This document shows positions 8,470 through 16,627 of a stretch of DNA of 64,000 nt, piece by piece. A program made the translations under genes and the position numbers. Positions within the stretch are counted from its first letter, which is position 1. Every line of letters starts with the position of its first letter. This stretch comes from Melghirimyces algeriensis (GTDB lineage Bacteria > Bacillota > Bacilli > Thermoactinomycetales > DSM-45169): positions 573,620 to 637,619 of the forward strand of contig NZ_FXTI01000001.1 of NCBI RefSeq assembly GCF_900182565.1, read 5' to 3'. The notes under the pieces are model-generated. The model searched no databases, was not told the DNA's origin, and was given only the letters and a program-made list of their open reading frames with translations.

Positions 8470-8745
8470 GTGAACAAGACGGAACTGATCGCTCAAGTTG
8501 CAGAGAAAACTGAAATGACCAAGAAAGATGCGACGCAAGCGGTGGACGCTGTGTTTGACACAATCTCCGAAGCTTTGAAAGCAGGAGACAAGGTGCAATT
8601 GATTGGGTTTGGGAACTTTGAGGTGCGTGAACGTGCTGCCCGCAAAGGCCGCAACCCACAAACCGGCAAGGAAATCGATATTCCCGCCAGCAAAGTGCCC
8701 GCATTCAAACCGGGTAAGGCGCTGAAGGATGACGTCAACAAATAA
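8470..8745 (+). CDS. hbs: Non-specific DNA-binding protein HU (HBsu)
   Basis: Histone-like dimeric protein that bends and compacts DNA. The GTG at 8470 follows GAGAGGAGGTGAGG, and the mature sequence begins NKTELI as in other HU proteins. At 91 residues it has the usual length. The IGFGNFEVRERAARKGRNPQTG segment (positions 44-65) is the DNA-binding arm region; the C-terminus PAFKPGKALKD is also conserved. It stands alone between spoIVA and folE, with its own terminator, as in B. subtilis. Confidence 0.97.
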   Translation: MNKTELIAQVAEKTEMTKKDATQAVDAVFDTISEALKAGDKVQLIGFGNFEVRERAARKGRNPQTGKEIDIPASKVPAFKPGKALKDDVNK

Positions 8746-8853
8746 TTGGTAGGACGGGTACATACTTCTTGCCGGGGGGGCAATGAATGTGTCCCCTCTG
8801 AAAGAGGGTGCAGTCGGGGTATGGAAGGTCTCTATCATTCGCTGACTGTACCC

Positions 8854-8882
8854 AAAAGGCCCTTCGGGGCCTTTGTTTTTTA
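8854..8882 (+). terminator. Terminator after hbs
   Basis: AAAGGCCC and GGGCCTTT pair around a TTCG tetraloop and are followed by GTTTTTT. This is a very stable, textbook structure. Confidence 0.9.
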
Positions 8883-8893
8883 TTTGCTATTAT

Positions 8894-8922
8894 TTGATCA
8901 TTATTATGAAGTGGGATAAAAT
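8894..8922 (+). promoter_or_regulatory. Putative folE promoter
   Basis: TTGATC at 8894-8899, a 17-base spacer and TAAAAT at 8917-8922, directly after the hbs terminator and 64 bases before the folE start. Confidence 0.55.
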
Positions 8923-8985
8923 CAATTCGGGATGTAAGGTTCAATGGTTCCAGAAAAAACCGCGGTTTGGAGGCGAAAAGGAGAT

Positions 8986-9555
8986 ATGTCAGTCAACCAT
9001 GAACAGATTCAAGAGGCAGTACGAATGATCCTTCAAGCAGTAGGTGAAGATCCAGATCGAGAAGGATTGAAGGATACCCCCGCCCGTGTAGCCCGAATGT
9101 ATGAGGAAGTTTTTTCTGGTATGTATGAGGACCCTGAAGAATATTTCTCCACCATGTTTAGTGAAGACCATGAAGAGTTGGTATTGGTTAAGGATATCCC
9201 GTTCTTTTCGATGTGTGAACATCATCTGGTTCCCTTTTTCGGCAAAGCTCATGTGGGCTACATCCCCAAGAGTGGTAGGGTAACAGGTTTGAGTAAGTTG
9301 GCACGGGCGGTGGAAGCTGTTTCTCGGCGCCCTCAACTGCAGGAACGGATCACATATACGGTTGCGGATTCAATCGAAAAAACGCTTGAACCCCATGGAG
9401 TGATTGTTGTTGTAGAAGCGGAGCATATGTGTATGACGATGCGCGGAGTGAAAAAACCCGGATCAAAAACGGTTACTTCCGCTGTTCGCGGGGTTTTTGA
9501 AAATGATCCTGCCGCACGTGCCGAAGCATTTAGCTTGATCGGTATTGGTCGATAA
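8986..9555 (+). CDS. folE: GTP cyclohydrolase I
   Basis: Converts GTP to 7,8-dihydroneopterin triphosphate, the first step of folate synthesis. In B. subtilis the gene is also called mtrA. The ATG at 8986 behind AAAAGGAGAT gives 189 residues, the family length. Motifs seen: SMCEHHLVPF (zinc cysteine and histidines), GKAHVGYIP, GLSKLARAVEA and the second zinc cysteine in EAEHMCMTMRGV. In B. subtilis mtrB follows directly; here a tRNA gene lies between them. Confidence 0.97.
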   Translation: MSVNHEQIQEAVRMILQAVGEDPDREGLKDTPARVARMYEEVFSGMYEDPEEYFSTMFSEDHEELVLVKDIPFFSMCEHHLVPFFGKAHVGYIPKSGRVTGLSKLARAVEAVSRRPQLQERITYTVADSIEKTLEPHGVIVVVEAEHMCMTMRGVKKPGSKTVTSAVRGVFENDPAARAEAFSLIGIGR

Positions 9556-9584
9556 TTTTTATATAAAAAAACCGACATAAACCC

Positions 9585-9613
9585 TTGACACTCATTTATA
9601 CTCCGGATATAAT
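9585..9613 (+). promoter_or_regulatory. Consensus sigma-A promoter of tRNA-Pro
   Basis: TTGACA at 9585-9590, exactly 17 bases, then TATAAT at 9608-9613. Both hexamers are perfect, the strongest promoter in the window. The tRNA begins about 47 bases after the expected start site. Confidence 0.9.
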
Positions 9614-9666
9614 AGTCATTGTCGCTTCGATGAACAATTCATCAACACAACATTTCGGGAATATGT

Positions 9667-9743
9667 CGGGCTATGGCGCAGCTTGGTAGCGCGCTTGCAT
9701 GGGGCGCAAGAGGTCGTCGGTTCAAATCCGGCTAGCCCGACCA
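9667..9743 (+). tRNA. tRNA-Pro (GGG anticodon)
   Basis: A 77-base tRNA with encoded CCA. The acceptor arms CGGGCTA (9667-9673) and TAGCCCG (9733-9739) pair perfectly. The anticodon stem CTTGC/GCAAG encloses ATGGGGC, with T at position 33 and anticodon GGG. The T arm has GGTTCAAATCC. It reads CCC (and possibly CCU) proline codons. It has its own consensus promoter and is followed by a terminator, and it separates folE from mtrB. Confidence 0.96.
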
Positions 9744-9750
9744 GATGATC

Positions 9751-9784
9751 AAAGGCTCTCCAAGCTGGGGGAGCCTTTTTTGTT
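9751..9784 (+). terminator. Terminator after tRNA-Pro
   Basis: AAAGGCTCTCC and GGGGGAGCCTTT pair around AAGCT and run into T7. It lies 35 bases before the mtrB start, with no clear promoter in between. Confidence 0.85.
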
Positions 9785-9819
9785 TTTATGATTTGCCAAA
9801 TACAAAGGAGGTTTCTTTT

Positions 9820-10047
9820 ATGGCAGAACAGATGGGGAATTTCTTTCTCGTAAAAGCGAAAGAGGATGGTGTGAACGTCATTGGACTAACCCGTGGAAAA
9901 GATACACGTTTTCATCATTCGGAAAAGCTGGATCGGGGAGAAGTGATGGTGGCGCAATTCACTGAACATACTTCAGCGATTAAAGTTCGGGGCAAAGCGT
10001 TGGTCATGACTCCATTTGGACAAACAGATACGGAAGAGGATGAATAA
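9820..10047 (+). CDS. mtrB: Trp RNA-binding attenuation protein (TRAP)
   Basis: An 11-subunit ring protein that, when loaded with tryptophan, wraps (G/U)AG-repeat RNA and causes termination in the trp leader. Start at 9820 behind AAAGGAGG, 75 residues, as in B. subtilis. The core VKAKEDGVNVIGLTRG and FTEHTSAIKVRG is near identical. The RNA-contacting lysine and arginine residues correspond to K36, K55 and R57. Its evident target is the leader at 16621-16735. Expression may depend on readthrough of the tRNA terminator. No anti-TRAP gene was seen. Confidence 0.97.
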   Translation: MAEQMGNFFLVKAKEDGVNVIGLTRGKDTRFHHSEKLDRGEVMVAQFTEHTSAIKVRGKALVMTPFGQTDTEEDE

Positions 10048-10068
10048 TTGAAGAATAGGCATGTTCCC

Positions 10069-10108
10069 TTCTCCTCTGACCATACAATGGTGTCAGAGGG
10101 ATGAGGGG
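10069..10108 (+). promoter_or_regulatory. Hairpin ahead of the gene after mtrB
   Basis: CCTCTGAC and GTCAGAGG pair, with a further CCAT/ATGG pair at the tip. Flanking CCCTTCT can pair in part with the purine-rich ribosome binding site (GATGAGGGGG) of the next gene. It has no T-run, so it is not a typical terminator. A translational control element is possible, by inference. Confidence 0.4.
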
Positions 10109-10116
10109 GGATATGT

Positions 10117-10611
10117 GTGGAAGGCTTGGGCCGTCGACTGTTTGCTTCCATTTTCATTTCTTTGATGGCTGCGGGCCTCTTGTCGCTGTTGCCTGCGCTG
10201 GATTCTCAAGATCAGGGGAATGGAGAAATACCGGCATTCCACTCGCATACAGAAGGGTCTCTTACACAGGAAACGCTGGTTAACTTTCTCTTGCAACAAC
10301 CTCTCCATGTTCAGTTGGATCGCGTAGACCTGGAACAGGGGAGGCTTCTGATTCGTCTGAAAGAGATGAATCCGGAGGAAAAGGTATACAATGATATTCT
10401 GACGTTGCTGTACAGCAGTTTTGTTGAGGTTTCCAATGTGGAGTTTATAAAGTTACAGATTACGCTTACCGATGGAAGGCAGGGACTGACGCTTTATGCC
10501 AATCGGAGTGATCTGGCTGATGATCCTCAGATGCAAAGAGCCAAAAAGATGTCGGCCAGGGAATATATAGAACAAACATTTCGTTTGGTTCAGGAGGAGA
10601 TACCTAGGTAG
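10117..10611 (+). CDS. Membrane-anchored protein of unknown function
   Basis: A 164-residue protein with a GTG start behind GAGGGGGG. Residues 8-28 form one hydrophobic segment (LFASIFISLMAAGLLSLLPAL), so the protein is probably anchored in the membrane with the rest outside. The remainder is mixed alpha/beta with no known motif. It replaces nothing known in B. subtilis, where mtrB is followed directly by hepS. Its position between mtrB and hepS suggests co-transcription with the menaquinone genes. Confidence 0.65.
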   Translation: MEGLGRRLFASIFISLMAAGLLSLLPALDSQDQGNGEIPAFHSHTEGSLTQETLVNFLLQQPLHVQLDRVDLEQGRLLIRLKEMNPEEKVYNDILTLLYSSFVEVSNVEFIKLQITLTDGRQGLTLYANRSDLADDPQMQRAKKMSAREYIEQTFRLVQEEIPR

Positions 10612-10689
10612 GCTGCATATGTCGCTCCGCAAAAATTGTGGTATACTGATTGGGAACTAAATGTAATTGACTGTTTTTGCGGGGGGAGC

Positions 10690-11460
10690 ATGACCATGAT
10701 GACATTGTCTAAAGAAATGGATCTGATCTTGCAGGAAGTCAGAGACCAGGCTCGCCACCCTATTATTGAACGGTACATCCACCAACAGGAAGTACCGGAT
10801 TCATTTGTGAGGGTGCTTTATCTAATGCTTTCTTCCCAAACGCTCCCCCAAGACCGGATACGTCTGTACTGTGTCACGGCGACACTTCTTCAGATGGGGC
10901 TTTCCATCCATGAAACAGTGACAACGAGTGAAGAAACGGAAAGGGAGGCGTTGCGCTTCCGTCAATTGTCTGTGTTAGCCGGTGACTATATGAGCAGTCT
11001 TTTTTATAAAAACCTTTCCGAACAGGATGAAATCGAAGGTGTGGCATGTCTTTCCAAAGCGATCTGTGAGATTAATGAAGCAAAAATGGAACTCTATGGA
11101 CAGCAGGATCTCTCTTCGGTTTCTCAATCTGCCATCCTCCGATTGGTAAAAAAAGTATCCGGAGGTTTGGTGACTCATTTGTCCTATTTTTTTTGGAATG
11201 ATCCTCTTAAAAAAAATCCTTGGGATCCGCTGGCGGAAAATCTCTTGATTCTTGCCAACTGGCAAAGGGCTGCCTTAACCGCTCCTGAAATCGGTATCTG
11301 TTTCTCGGATCAATTTCTTCAATCTCTTGCCGCAGAAACCTTTCAGCAAGTTCGCGAGATACGGCCTTTAAACGTCAGGCATACTCTGACAGACTGGCTT
11401 CGGGGAGTGGTTTGCCAGCATGTTGGTGAGTTTATGGCCCGGAAGGCCCAGGAGGGGTAA
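10690..11460 (+). CDS. hepS: Heptaprenyl diphosphate synthase component I
   Basis: Small subunit of the two-component prenyltransferase that makes the C35 side chain of menaquinone. The ATG at 10690 follows GGGGGGAGC and gives 256 residues. The sequence is all-helical without DDxxD motifs, as expected for this non-catalytic subunit, and shows the family pattern EGVACLSKAICEINEAKMELY in the middle. Gene order hepS-menG-hepT supports the call. It ends 5 bases before menG. Confidence 0.88.
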   Translation: MTMMTLSKEMDLILQEVRDQARHPIIERYIHQQEVPDSFVRVLYLMLSSQTLPQDRIRLYCVTATLLQMGLSIHETVTTSEETEREALRFRQLSVLAGDYMSSLFYKNLSEQDEIEGVACLSKAICEINEAKMELYGQQDLSSVSQSAILRLVKKVSGGLVTHLSYFFWNDPLKKNPWDPLAENLLILANWQRAALTAPEIGICFSDQFLQSLAAETFQQVREIRPLNVRHTLTDWLRGVVCQHVGEFMARKAQEG

Positions 11461-11465
11461 ACATT

Positions 11466-12182
11466 TTGCACGGGAAAGAATCAAAAGAAAAATTTGTCCA
11501 TCAGGTATTTGAAAGCATTGCAAAAGATTATGACCGAATGAATACGCTGTTGAGTTTCAGCCAGCATAAGCGTTGGCGAAAATTTGCTATGGATAAAATG
11601 AACGTTCGTTCCGGTGACAGTGCCATCGATGTTTGTTGTGGTACCTGTGATTGGGCAATTGCACTGGCTGAAGCGTCTGGTACAGGAAAGGTAGCCGGTT
11701 TGGATTTCAGTCGCAATATGTTGAAAATTGGAGAGGAAAAGATTAAACGCTTGGGATTGGATAAGCAAGTGGAATTGGTCTGTGGCAATGCGATGGAGCT
11801 TCCATATCCGGATGGGTCATTCGATCATGCTACCATCGGTTTTGCTCTGAGAAATGTCCCGGATTATCAAGAGGTACTCAAAGAGATGGCGAGAGTGGTG
11901 AAGCCTGGTGGACAAGTGGTTTCCTTGGAATTGTCCAAGCCTGCATGGCCTCCTTTTCGGGCGGTTTACTACGCTTATTTTCAGCGGGTGCTTCCTCTTT
12001 TAGGCAAACTGTTTGCCAATCGATATGAACAATATAAGTGGCTACCAGAATCTCTTGTAGAATTTCCGGATTTTAAAGCGTTGGCTCGGATCATGGAGAA
12101 GCAGGATTGTTTTGATAAGGTTCAAGTTTATCCATTGTTTGGGGGGATTGCCGCACTTCACATCGGGGTTGTACGTTCCTGA
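11466..12182 (+). CDS. menG: Demethylmenaquinone methyltransferase
   Basis: SAM-dependent methyltransferase for the last step of menaquinone synthesis (also called ubiE or menH). The TTG at 11466 follows AGGAGGGGTAA and gives 238 residues. Motif I appears as DVCCGTCDWAIAL, and the family signatures AKDYDRMN near the N-terminus and GFALRNVPDYQEVLKEMARVVKPGG in the middle are present. It lies between hepS and hepT, as in B. subtilis. Confidence 0.95.
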   Translation: MHGKESKEKFVHQVFESIAKDYDRMNTLLSFSQHKRWRKFAMDKMNVRSGDSAIDVCCGTCDWAIALAEASGTGKVAGLDFSRNMLKIGEEKIKRLGLDKQVELVCGNAMELPYPDGSFDHATIGFALRNVPDYQEVLKEMARVVKPGGQVVSLELSKPAWPPFRAVYYAYFQRVLPLLGKLFANRYEQYKWLPESLVEFPDFKALARIMEKQDCFDKVQVYPLFGGIAALHIGVVRS

Positions 12183-12231
12183 AACTCTGGTGGGTGTTCG
12201 CGGGATCTGGGGACAGATGGAGGGTAAGTTT

Positions 12232-13224
12232 GTGCAAACCAGGGTGAATGGGATGAAAATGAAAGATATATATACCAGTTTAAAGAAAGATCTCAGGGAT
12301 ATTGAGCGGGAGTTGAAACGGTCCGTCCAGTCAGAACATCAGGAACTGAACCGGTCCGCCGTTCATCTGTTGGAAGCGGGAGGAAAACGGATGCGGCCGG
12401 TTTTCGTTTTGTTGGCTGGGAGATTTGGTTACTATGAGATGGAATCCCTGAAGCAGGTAGCTGTGGCTCTTGAGCTCATCCACATGGCTACGCTGGTTCA
12501 TGATGATGTAATCGATAATGCGGCAACCCGCCGAGGCCGGCCTACAGTGAAAGCAAAATGGGATAACCGGGTAGCTATGTATACTGGGGATTATATCTTG
12601 GCCCGTTCCCTTGAGGTTGCATCCCGAATCCAAAACCCTGTAGCACAGCGGGTTCTGGCTCGGGCGATGCATCAAATGTGTAAAGGAGAAATTGAACAAA
12701 TCCGTGATCTCTATCGTACAGATTTGTCATTTCTTCGTTACCTTCACCGGATCAAACGGAAAACAGCACTTTTAATGGCCGTTAGCTGTGAACTAGGTGC
12801 TCTGGTTAGCGGGGCTGATTCACAAGTGGTACGTCGACTGCGCCTCTATGGATATTTTATAGGAATGGCTTTCCAAATTACGGATGATGTGTTGGATTTA
12901 ACAGGGGATGAGATGACTCTGGGCAAACCTGCTGGAAGCGATCTCAGACAGGGAAATGTGACATTGCCTGTTATTTATATCCTGAAGAAAGGTCGGGAAG
13001 AAGATCGAAAACGTATTATACGTTATCTCCATTCCGAGGGGCGATCCGGTTCTCTCCCTGAAATTTTACAACAGGTTCGCCATTCAGAAGGGATTTTATG
13101 TGCTCATCAGCTGGCTGATCAGTATTTGAATAAAGGGTTGAGGATGTTGGAGGGTTTGCCGGAAGGAAAAGCAAAGGAATCATTTCGGCTGATCGCTAAA
13201 TTTATAGCCCGTCGTTCCTATTAA
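12232..13224 (+). CDS. hepT: Heptaprenyl diphosphate synthase component II
   Basis: Catalytic subunit of the C35 prenyltransferase that builds the menaquinone side chain. I choose the GTG at 12232 because GGAGGG stands 7 bases before it, giving 330 residues; an ATG at 12253 has a weaker site. The two aspartate-rich motifs are visible, HDDVID in the first (followed by RRGRPTVKAKWDNR) and DDVLD in the second, as is GKRMRPV for substrate binding. It follows menG by about 50 bases. Confidence 0.95.
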   Translation: MQTRVNGMKMKDIYTSLKKDLRDIERELKRSVQSEHQELNRSAVHLLEAGGKRMRPVFVLLAGRFGYYEMESLKQVAVALELIHMATLVHDDVIDNAATRRGRPTVKAKWDNRVAMYTGDYILARSLEVASRIQNPVAQRVLARAMHQMCKGEIEQIRDLYRTDLSFLRYLHRIKRKTALLMAVSCELGALVSGADSQVVRRLRLYGYFIGMAFQITDDVLDLTGDEMTLGKPAGSDLRQGNVTLPVIYILKKGREEDRKRIIRYLHSEGRSGSLPEILQQVRHSEGILCAHQLADQYLNKGLRMLEGLPEGKAKESFRLIAKFIARRSY

Positions 13225-13339
13225 ATCTTCCCGTTTGATCTAGGCCCATCTTTCTGGTAAAATTTCGATGGGCTTTCCAGCGCTGGCGCTCAATAGCTGG
13301 GCCATTTATAACTACATAGAACAATGGAGGATTACAGAT

Positions 13340-13786
13340 ATGGAAAAAACATTTATCATGGTAAAACCTGACGGTGTGCAACGGGGACTGATCGGAGAGA
13401 TTATTTCCCGCTTTGAACAAAAAGGATTCCGTCTGGAAGGCGGTAAACTGATGAATGTTTCCAGAGAGTTGGCAGAAAAGCACTATGCAGAGCATAAGGA
13501 TAAGCCCTTTTTTGGAGAGCTGGTTGACTTTATTACGTCTGGTCCGGTCTTTGCTATGGTATGGGCCGGTGAAGATGTAATTGCTACTGCTCGTCGGATG
13601 ATGGGACAAACCAAACCCTCCGAAGCAGCTCCGGGGACGGTACGCGGTGATTACGGTTTAACAGTGGGTAAAAATATTGTACACGGTTCCGACTCCCCGG
13701 AAAGTGCCAAACGGGAAATCGCCTTATGGTTTGAGGAGAAAGAGATTTCATCCTATGAAAAAGCGATTGAATCCTGGGTGTACTAA
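13340..13786 (+). CDS. ndk: Nucleoside diphosphate kinase
   Basis: Transfers the terminal phosphate from ATP to nucleoside diphosphates. The ATG at 13340 behind GGAGG gives the usual 148 residues. The sequence begins MEKTFIMVKPDGVQRGLIG, and the phosphorylated histidine is H115 in NIVHGSDSPESA. B. subtilis has cheR between ndk and aroC; it is absent here. Confidence 0.97.
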   Translation: MEKTFIMVKPDGVQRGLIGEIISRFEQKGFRLEGGKLMNVSRELAEKHYAEHKDKPFFGELVDFITSGPVFAMVWAGEDVIATARRMMGQTKPSEAAPGTVRGDYGLTVGKNIVHGSDSPESAKREIALWFEEKEISSYEKAIESWVY

Positions 13787-13820
13787 GCACTCTTTCCCAT
13801 GAGGGATTCCGTGTGTGAAT

Positions 13821-13863
13821 AGGACCCCCACAGGAAAAAAAGCCTTTTTCCTGTGGGGGTCCT
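13821..13863 (+). terminator. Perfect 19-bp inverted repeat between ndk and aroC
   Basis: The arms 13821-13839 and 13845-13863 are exact inverse complements (AGGACCCCCACAGG...CCTGTGGGGGTCCT) around an AGCC-type loop. The T-run lies inside the stem rather than after it, so it is unusual for an intrinsic terminator. It may terminate ndk, block readthrough into aroC, or act as an RNA stability element. Confidence 0.6.
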
Positions 13864-13948
13864 ATGTTATCATACATCTAACTTTAACGAAATACAGTGG
13901 TTTGAAGGAGAAGTCACATCAGTCGACATAGAGAGGACGGGATTAGTT

Positions 13949-15112
13949 ATGCGGTACCTTACAGCGGGAGAGTCCCATGGCCCCCAATTAACGTTGATTG
14001 TAGAGGGGTTACCCAGTCAGTTGCCTCTTTCCAAAGAGAAAGTGGATGATCAACTGAGGCGGCGTCAAAAAGGGTATGGCAGAGGTCGGCGAATGCAGAT
14101 TGAATCGGATGAAGCTCAAATATTATCCGGAGTTCGGTTTGGAAAGACGACAGGTGCGCCAGTGGCGTTGGCGATTGAAAACAAGGACTGGAAAAAGTGG
14201 ACGGATATCATGAGTGTTTATCCTGATGATGAGAAAGCAACGAAACGTCGGGTTTCCCGTCCGCGTCCAGGGCATGCGGATTTAAACGGGGCCATCAAAT
14301 ATAATCATCGCGATATGCGGGATGTACTGGAACGTTCAAGCGCACGGGAGACGGCTGCACGGACAGCGGCCGGAGCAGTAGGTCGGCAGCTGTTAGAGTA
14401 TTGTGGCATTCGTGTGGCCGGACATGTGGTTCGGATTGGTTCGGTCAGTACCCGGCGATTGGAAGGTTGGTCTCTGGAGGAGATTGTTGAGCGTTCAGAG
14501 CAGTCACCGGTTCGATGCTTGGATTCCGACGCTGAAAAAAAGATGATTCAGCATATCGATGAAGCAAAGGCAGAAGGGGACAGTCTGGGTGGAGTTGTTG
14601 AAGTGATTGTGGAAAATGTTCCGGTTGGTCTGGGCAGTCATGTTCATTGGGATCGCAAACTGGATGCGCGTTTGGCTCAAGCGATTGTCAGCATCAATGC
14701 ATTTAAAGGTGTGGAAATCGGTATTGGGTTTGAAGCGGGAGAGCGAAAAGGTTCCCAAGTTCATGATCCCATCCTTTGGTCGGAAGAGAAAGGCTATCAC
14801 AGAGCCTCCAATCGCCTCGGCGGTTTTGAAGGAGGAATGACCACCGGAGAGCCTATTGTTTTGCGCGGTGTCATGAAGCCGATTCCCACTCTGTATAAAC
14901 CCTTGCAGAGTGTGGATATTGATACAAAAGAACCGTTTGCAGCCAGTATTGAGCGGTCAGATAACTGTGCTGTCCCGGCAGCTTGTGTTGTGGCGGAAAA
15001 TGTGGTGGCTTGGGAGGTGGCTCGGTCATTGCTGGAGACATTCCCTGCTGATACGGCTGAAGACCTTCTGCAGGGAGTGAATCGACGCCGGGAGGAGGCG
15101 CGGAATTTCTGA
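13949..15112 (+). CDS. aroC: Chorismate synthase
   Basis: Flavin-dependent enzyme converting EPSP to chorismate, the last shikimate step (aroF in the older B. subtilis naming). Start at 13949 gives 387 residues, the family length, beginning MRYLTAGESHGPQLT. Other signatures: GRGRRMQIESD, RPGHADLNGAIKY, RSSARETAARTAAGA and the C-terminal DNCAVPAACVVAE. The ribosome site (GAGGAC) is weak and somewhat distant. It heads the aroC-aroB-aroH cluster; aroB starts one base after its stop. Confidence 0.97.
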   Translation: MRYLTAGESHGPQLTLIVEGLPSQLPLSKEKVDDQLRRRQKGYGRGRRMQIESDEAQILSGVRFGKTTGAPVALAIENKDWKKWTDIMSVYPDDEKATKRRVSRPRPGHADLNGAIKYNHRDMRDVLERSSARETAARTAAGAVGRQLLEYCGIRVAGHVVRIGSVSTRRLEGWSLEEIVERSEQSPVRCLDSDAEKKMIQHIDEAKAEGDSLGGVVEVIVENVPVGLGSHVHWDRKLDARLAQAIVSINAFKGVEIGIGFEAGERKGSQVHDPILWSEEKGYHRASNRLGGFEGGMTTGEPIVLRGVMKPIPTLYKPLQSVDIDTKEPFAASIERSDNCAVPAACVVAENVVAWEVARSLLETFPADTAEDLLQGVNRRREEARNF

Positions 15113-15113
15113 T

Positions 15114-16211
15114 ATGAAGACATTAATGGTGCAAACGAAAGAACGGACGTATCCGATTCATATCGGTTCCGGGCTTCTTCGTCAATTACCTGATTTGATC
15201 GAGGAAGCGGGATGGAGTTCGGAACAGTCTCTCATGTTGGTGACGGATGATCAGGTGGCCCCTCTCTATCAGGAACCCGTTTATCGCTCTCTGACAGATC
15301 ATGGCTACCATGTTGAGTGTGTCACGATTCCCGCCGGAGAAGCATCCAAAACCCTCTTATATTGGGAAGAACTGCTGACAAAGTGCATTCGTGCAGGTTT
15401 GGACCGGACAAGTGGAATTTTGGCTTTGGGTGGCGGTGTGGTTGGGGATTTGGCGGGTTTCCTTGCTGCGACGTACATGCGAGGAATTCCGTTTATTCAG
15501 CTTCCCACGACACTGCTGGCTCACGACAGCAGCGTGGGCGGAAAAGTGGGGGTCAATCATCCGTTGGGAAAGAACATGATCGGGGCCTTTCACCAACCGT
15601 CAATGGTTATATTTGATGTGGACACATTGCATTCATTGCCGGCAAGAGAGGTTGCTTCAGGTTATGCTGAGGTGATAAAAGAGGCGTTGATCTATGATCC
15701 CGATTTTGTCAGCTGGTTGGAAGCAAACAGCTCCGCACTAATGAAGCTGGAGTCTTCCTTTGTAACGGAAGCCATCTTGCGTGGGTGTTCGGTCAAAGCG
15801 GATGTTGTTTCCAAAGATGAGAAGGAAACAGGCCTCCGGGCCATTTTAAACTATGGTCATACCATTGGACACGCTTTGGAAGCAACGGCTGGCTACGGTA
15901 CCTATACCCATGGGGAAGCGGTAGCCATTGGAATGGTCGGGGCTGCAATGTTGGGAGAGGAATTGGGCTTGTGCCCTCCTTTAGCGGGTCGAACGCAAAA
16001 GCTTTTGGAAGCATTCAACCTTCCTACCCGCATCAGAGGCAAGCTCAGCAATGAAGATCTTATGGAGCGAATGCGGAGGGATAAAAAGGTGAAGCAAGGA
16101 GTGTACACCTTTGTTCTTCCCCGGAATGTGGGCCATGTGGAGCTCATCCACGGGGTGGAAGAAAAACGGATTCTCAAGGTGCTTAAATGTTTGCGAGGAG
16201 AGGGCAGATGA
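15114..16211 (+). CDS. aroB: 3-Dehydroquinate synthase
   Basis: NAD- and metal-dependent cyclisation of DAHP, the second shikimate step. The 365 residues show GGGVVGDLAGFLAATYMRG (NAD site), PTTLLAHDSSVGGKVGVNH and the metal ligands in the segments EVIKEAL, GHTIGHALE and HGEAVAIGM. Its start is one base from the aroC stop, and its end overlaps aroH by four bases. Confidence 0.97.
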   Translation: MKTLMVQTKERTYPIHIGSGLLRQLPDLIEEAGWSSEQSLMLVTDDQVAPLYQEPVYRSLTDHGYHVECVTIPAGEASKTLLYWEELLTKCIRAGLDRTSGILALGGGVVGDLAGFLAATYMRGIPFIQLPTTLLAHDSSVGGKVGVNHPLGKNMIGAFHQPSMVIFDVDTLHSLPAREVASGYAEVIKEALIYDPDFVSWLEANSSALMKLESSFVTEAILRGCSVKADVVSKDEKETGLRAILNYGHTIGHALEATAGYGTYTHGEAVAIGMVGAAMLGEELGLCPPLAGRTQKLLEAFNLPTRIRGKLSNEDLMERMRRDKKVKQGVYTFVLPRNVGHVELIHGVEEKRILKVLKCLRGEGR

Positions 16212-16576
16212 GCGTTCGCGGGATTCGTGGAGCAATCACCGTCTCTGTGAATGAAGAAGAGCCGATTTTAGAGGCTACACGCAAGCTGTTACGGGAAATC
16301 GTGGATCGAAATCACGTTCAACCGGAAGAGATTGTGAGTGTTTTTATCACGATGAGTCCGGATTTGGATGCCACGTTTCCGGCAAGGGCGATTCGAATCA
16401 TGCCAGGATGGGAAGCTGTCCCATTGATGTGTGCAACGGAAATCGATGTTCCTGGTGCACTGGAACGTTGCATTCGCTTGTTGATTCTGGTCAATACAGA
16501 GTTGCAGGCGAACGAGATACACCATGCTTATTTGGGAGAAGCCCGTCGTTTGCGCCCTGATCTGGCGGAAAGATAA
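16208..16576 (+). CDS. aroH: Chorismate mutase, AroH type
   Basis: Monofunctional trimeric chorismate mutase that forms prephenate for phenylalanine and tyrosine. The ATG at 16208 overlaps the aroB stop (ATGA) and gives 122 residues. The start MSVRGIRGAI contains the active-site arginine, and PARAIR, PLMCATEIDVPGALERCIRLL and the C-terminal HAYLGEARRLRPDL are typical of the Bacillus type. The branch point enzyme therefore stands right before the trp leader. Confidence 0.96.
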   Translation: MSVRGIRGAITVSVNEEEPILEATRKLLREIVDRNHVQPEEIVSVFITMSPDLDATFPARAIRIMPGWEAVPLMCATEIDVPGALERCIRLLILVNTELQANEIHHAYLGEARRLRPDLAER

Positions 16577-16587
16577 GCGTGTAAGTG

Positions 16588-16616
16588 TTGACAGCATCAT
16601 CGTTGTTCAGTAAAGT
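16588..16616 (+). promoter_or_regulatory. trp operon promoter
   Basis: TTGACA at 16588-16593, a 17-base spacer and TAAAGT at 16611-16616. It lies 11 bases after the aroH stop and just before the TRAP-binding repeats, which would begin within the first bases of the transcript. Confidence 0.75.
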
Positions 16617-16627
16617 AGAGGGTAAGC

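Noticed and set aside
8194..8838. 214-residue minus-strand frame spanning spoIVA end and hbs
   Set aside because: It runs through two terminators and the antisense of hbs; no ribosome site or family features.
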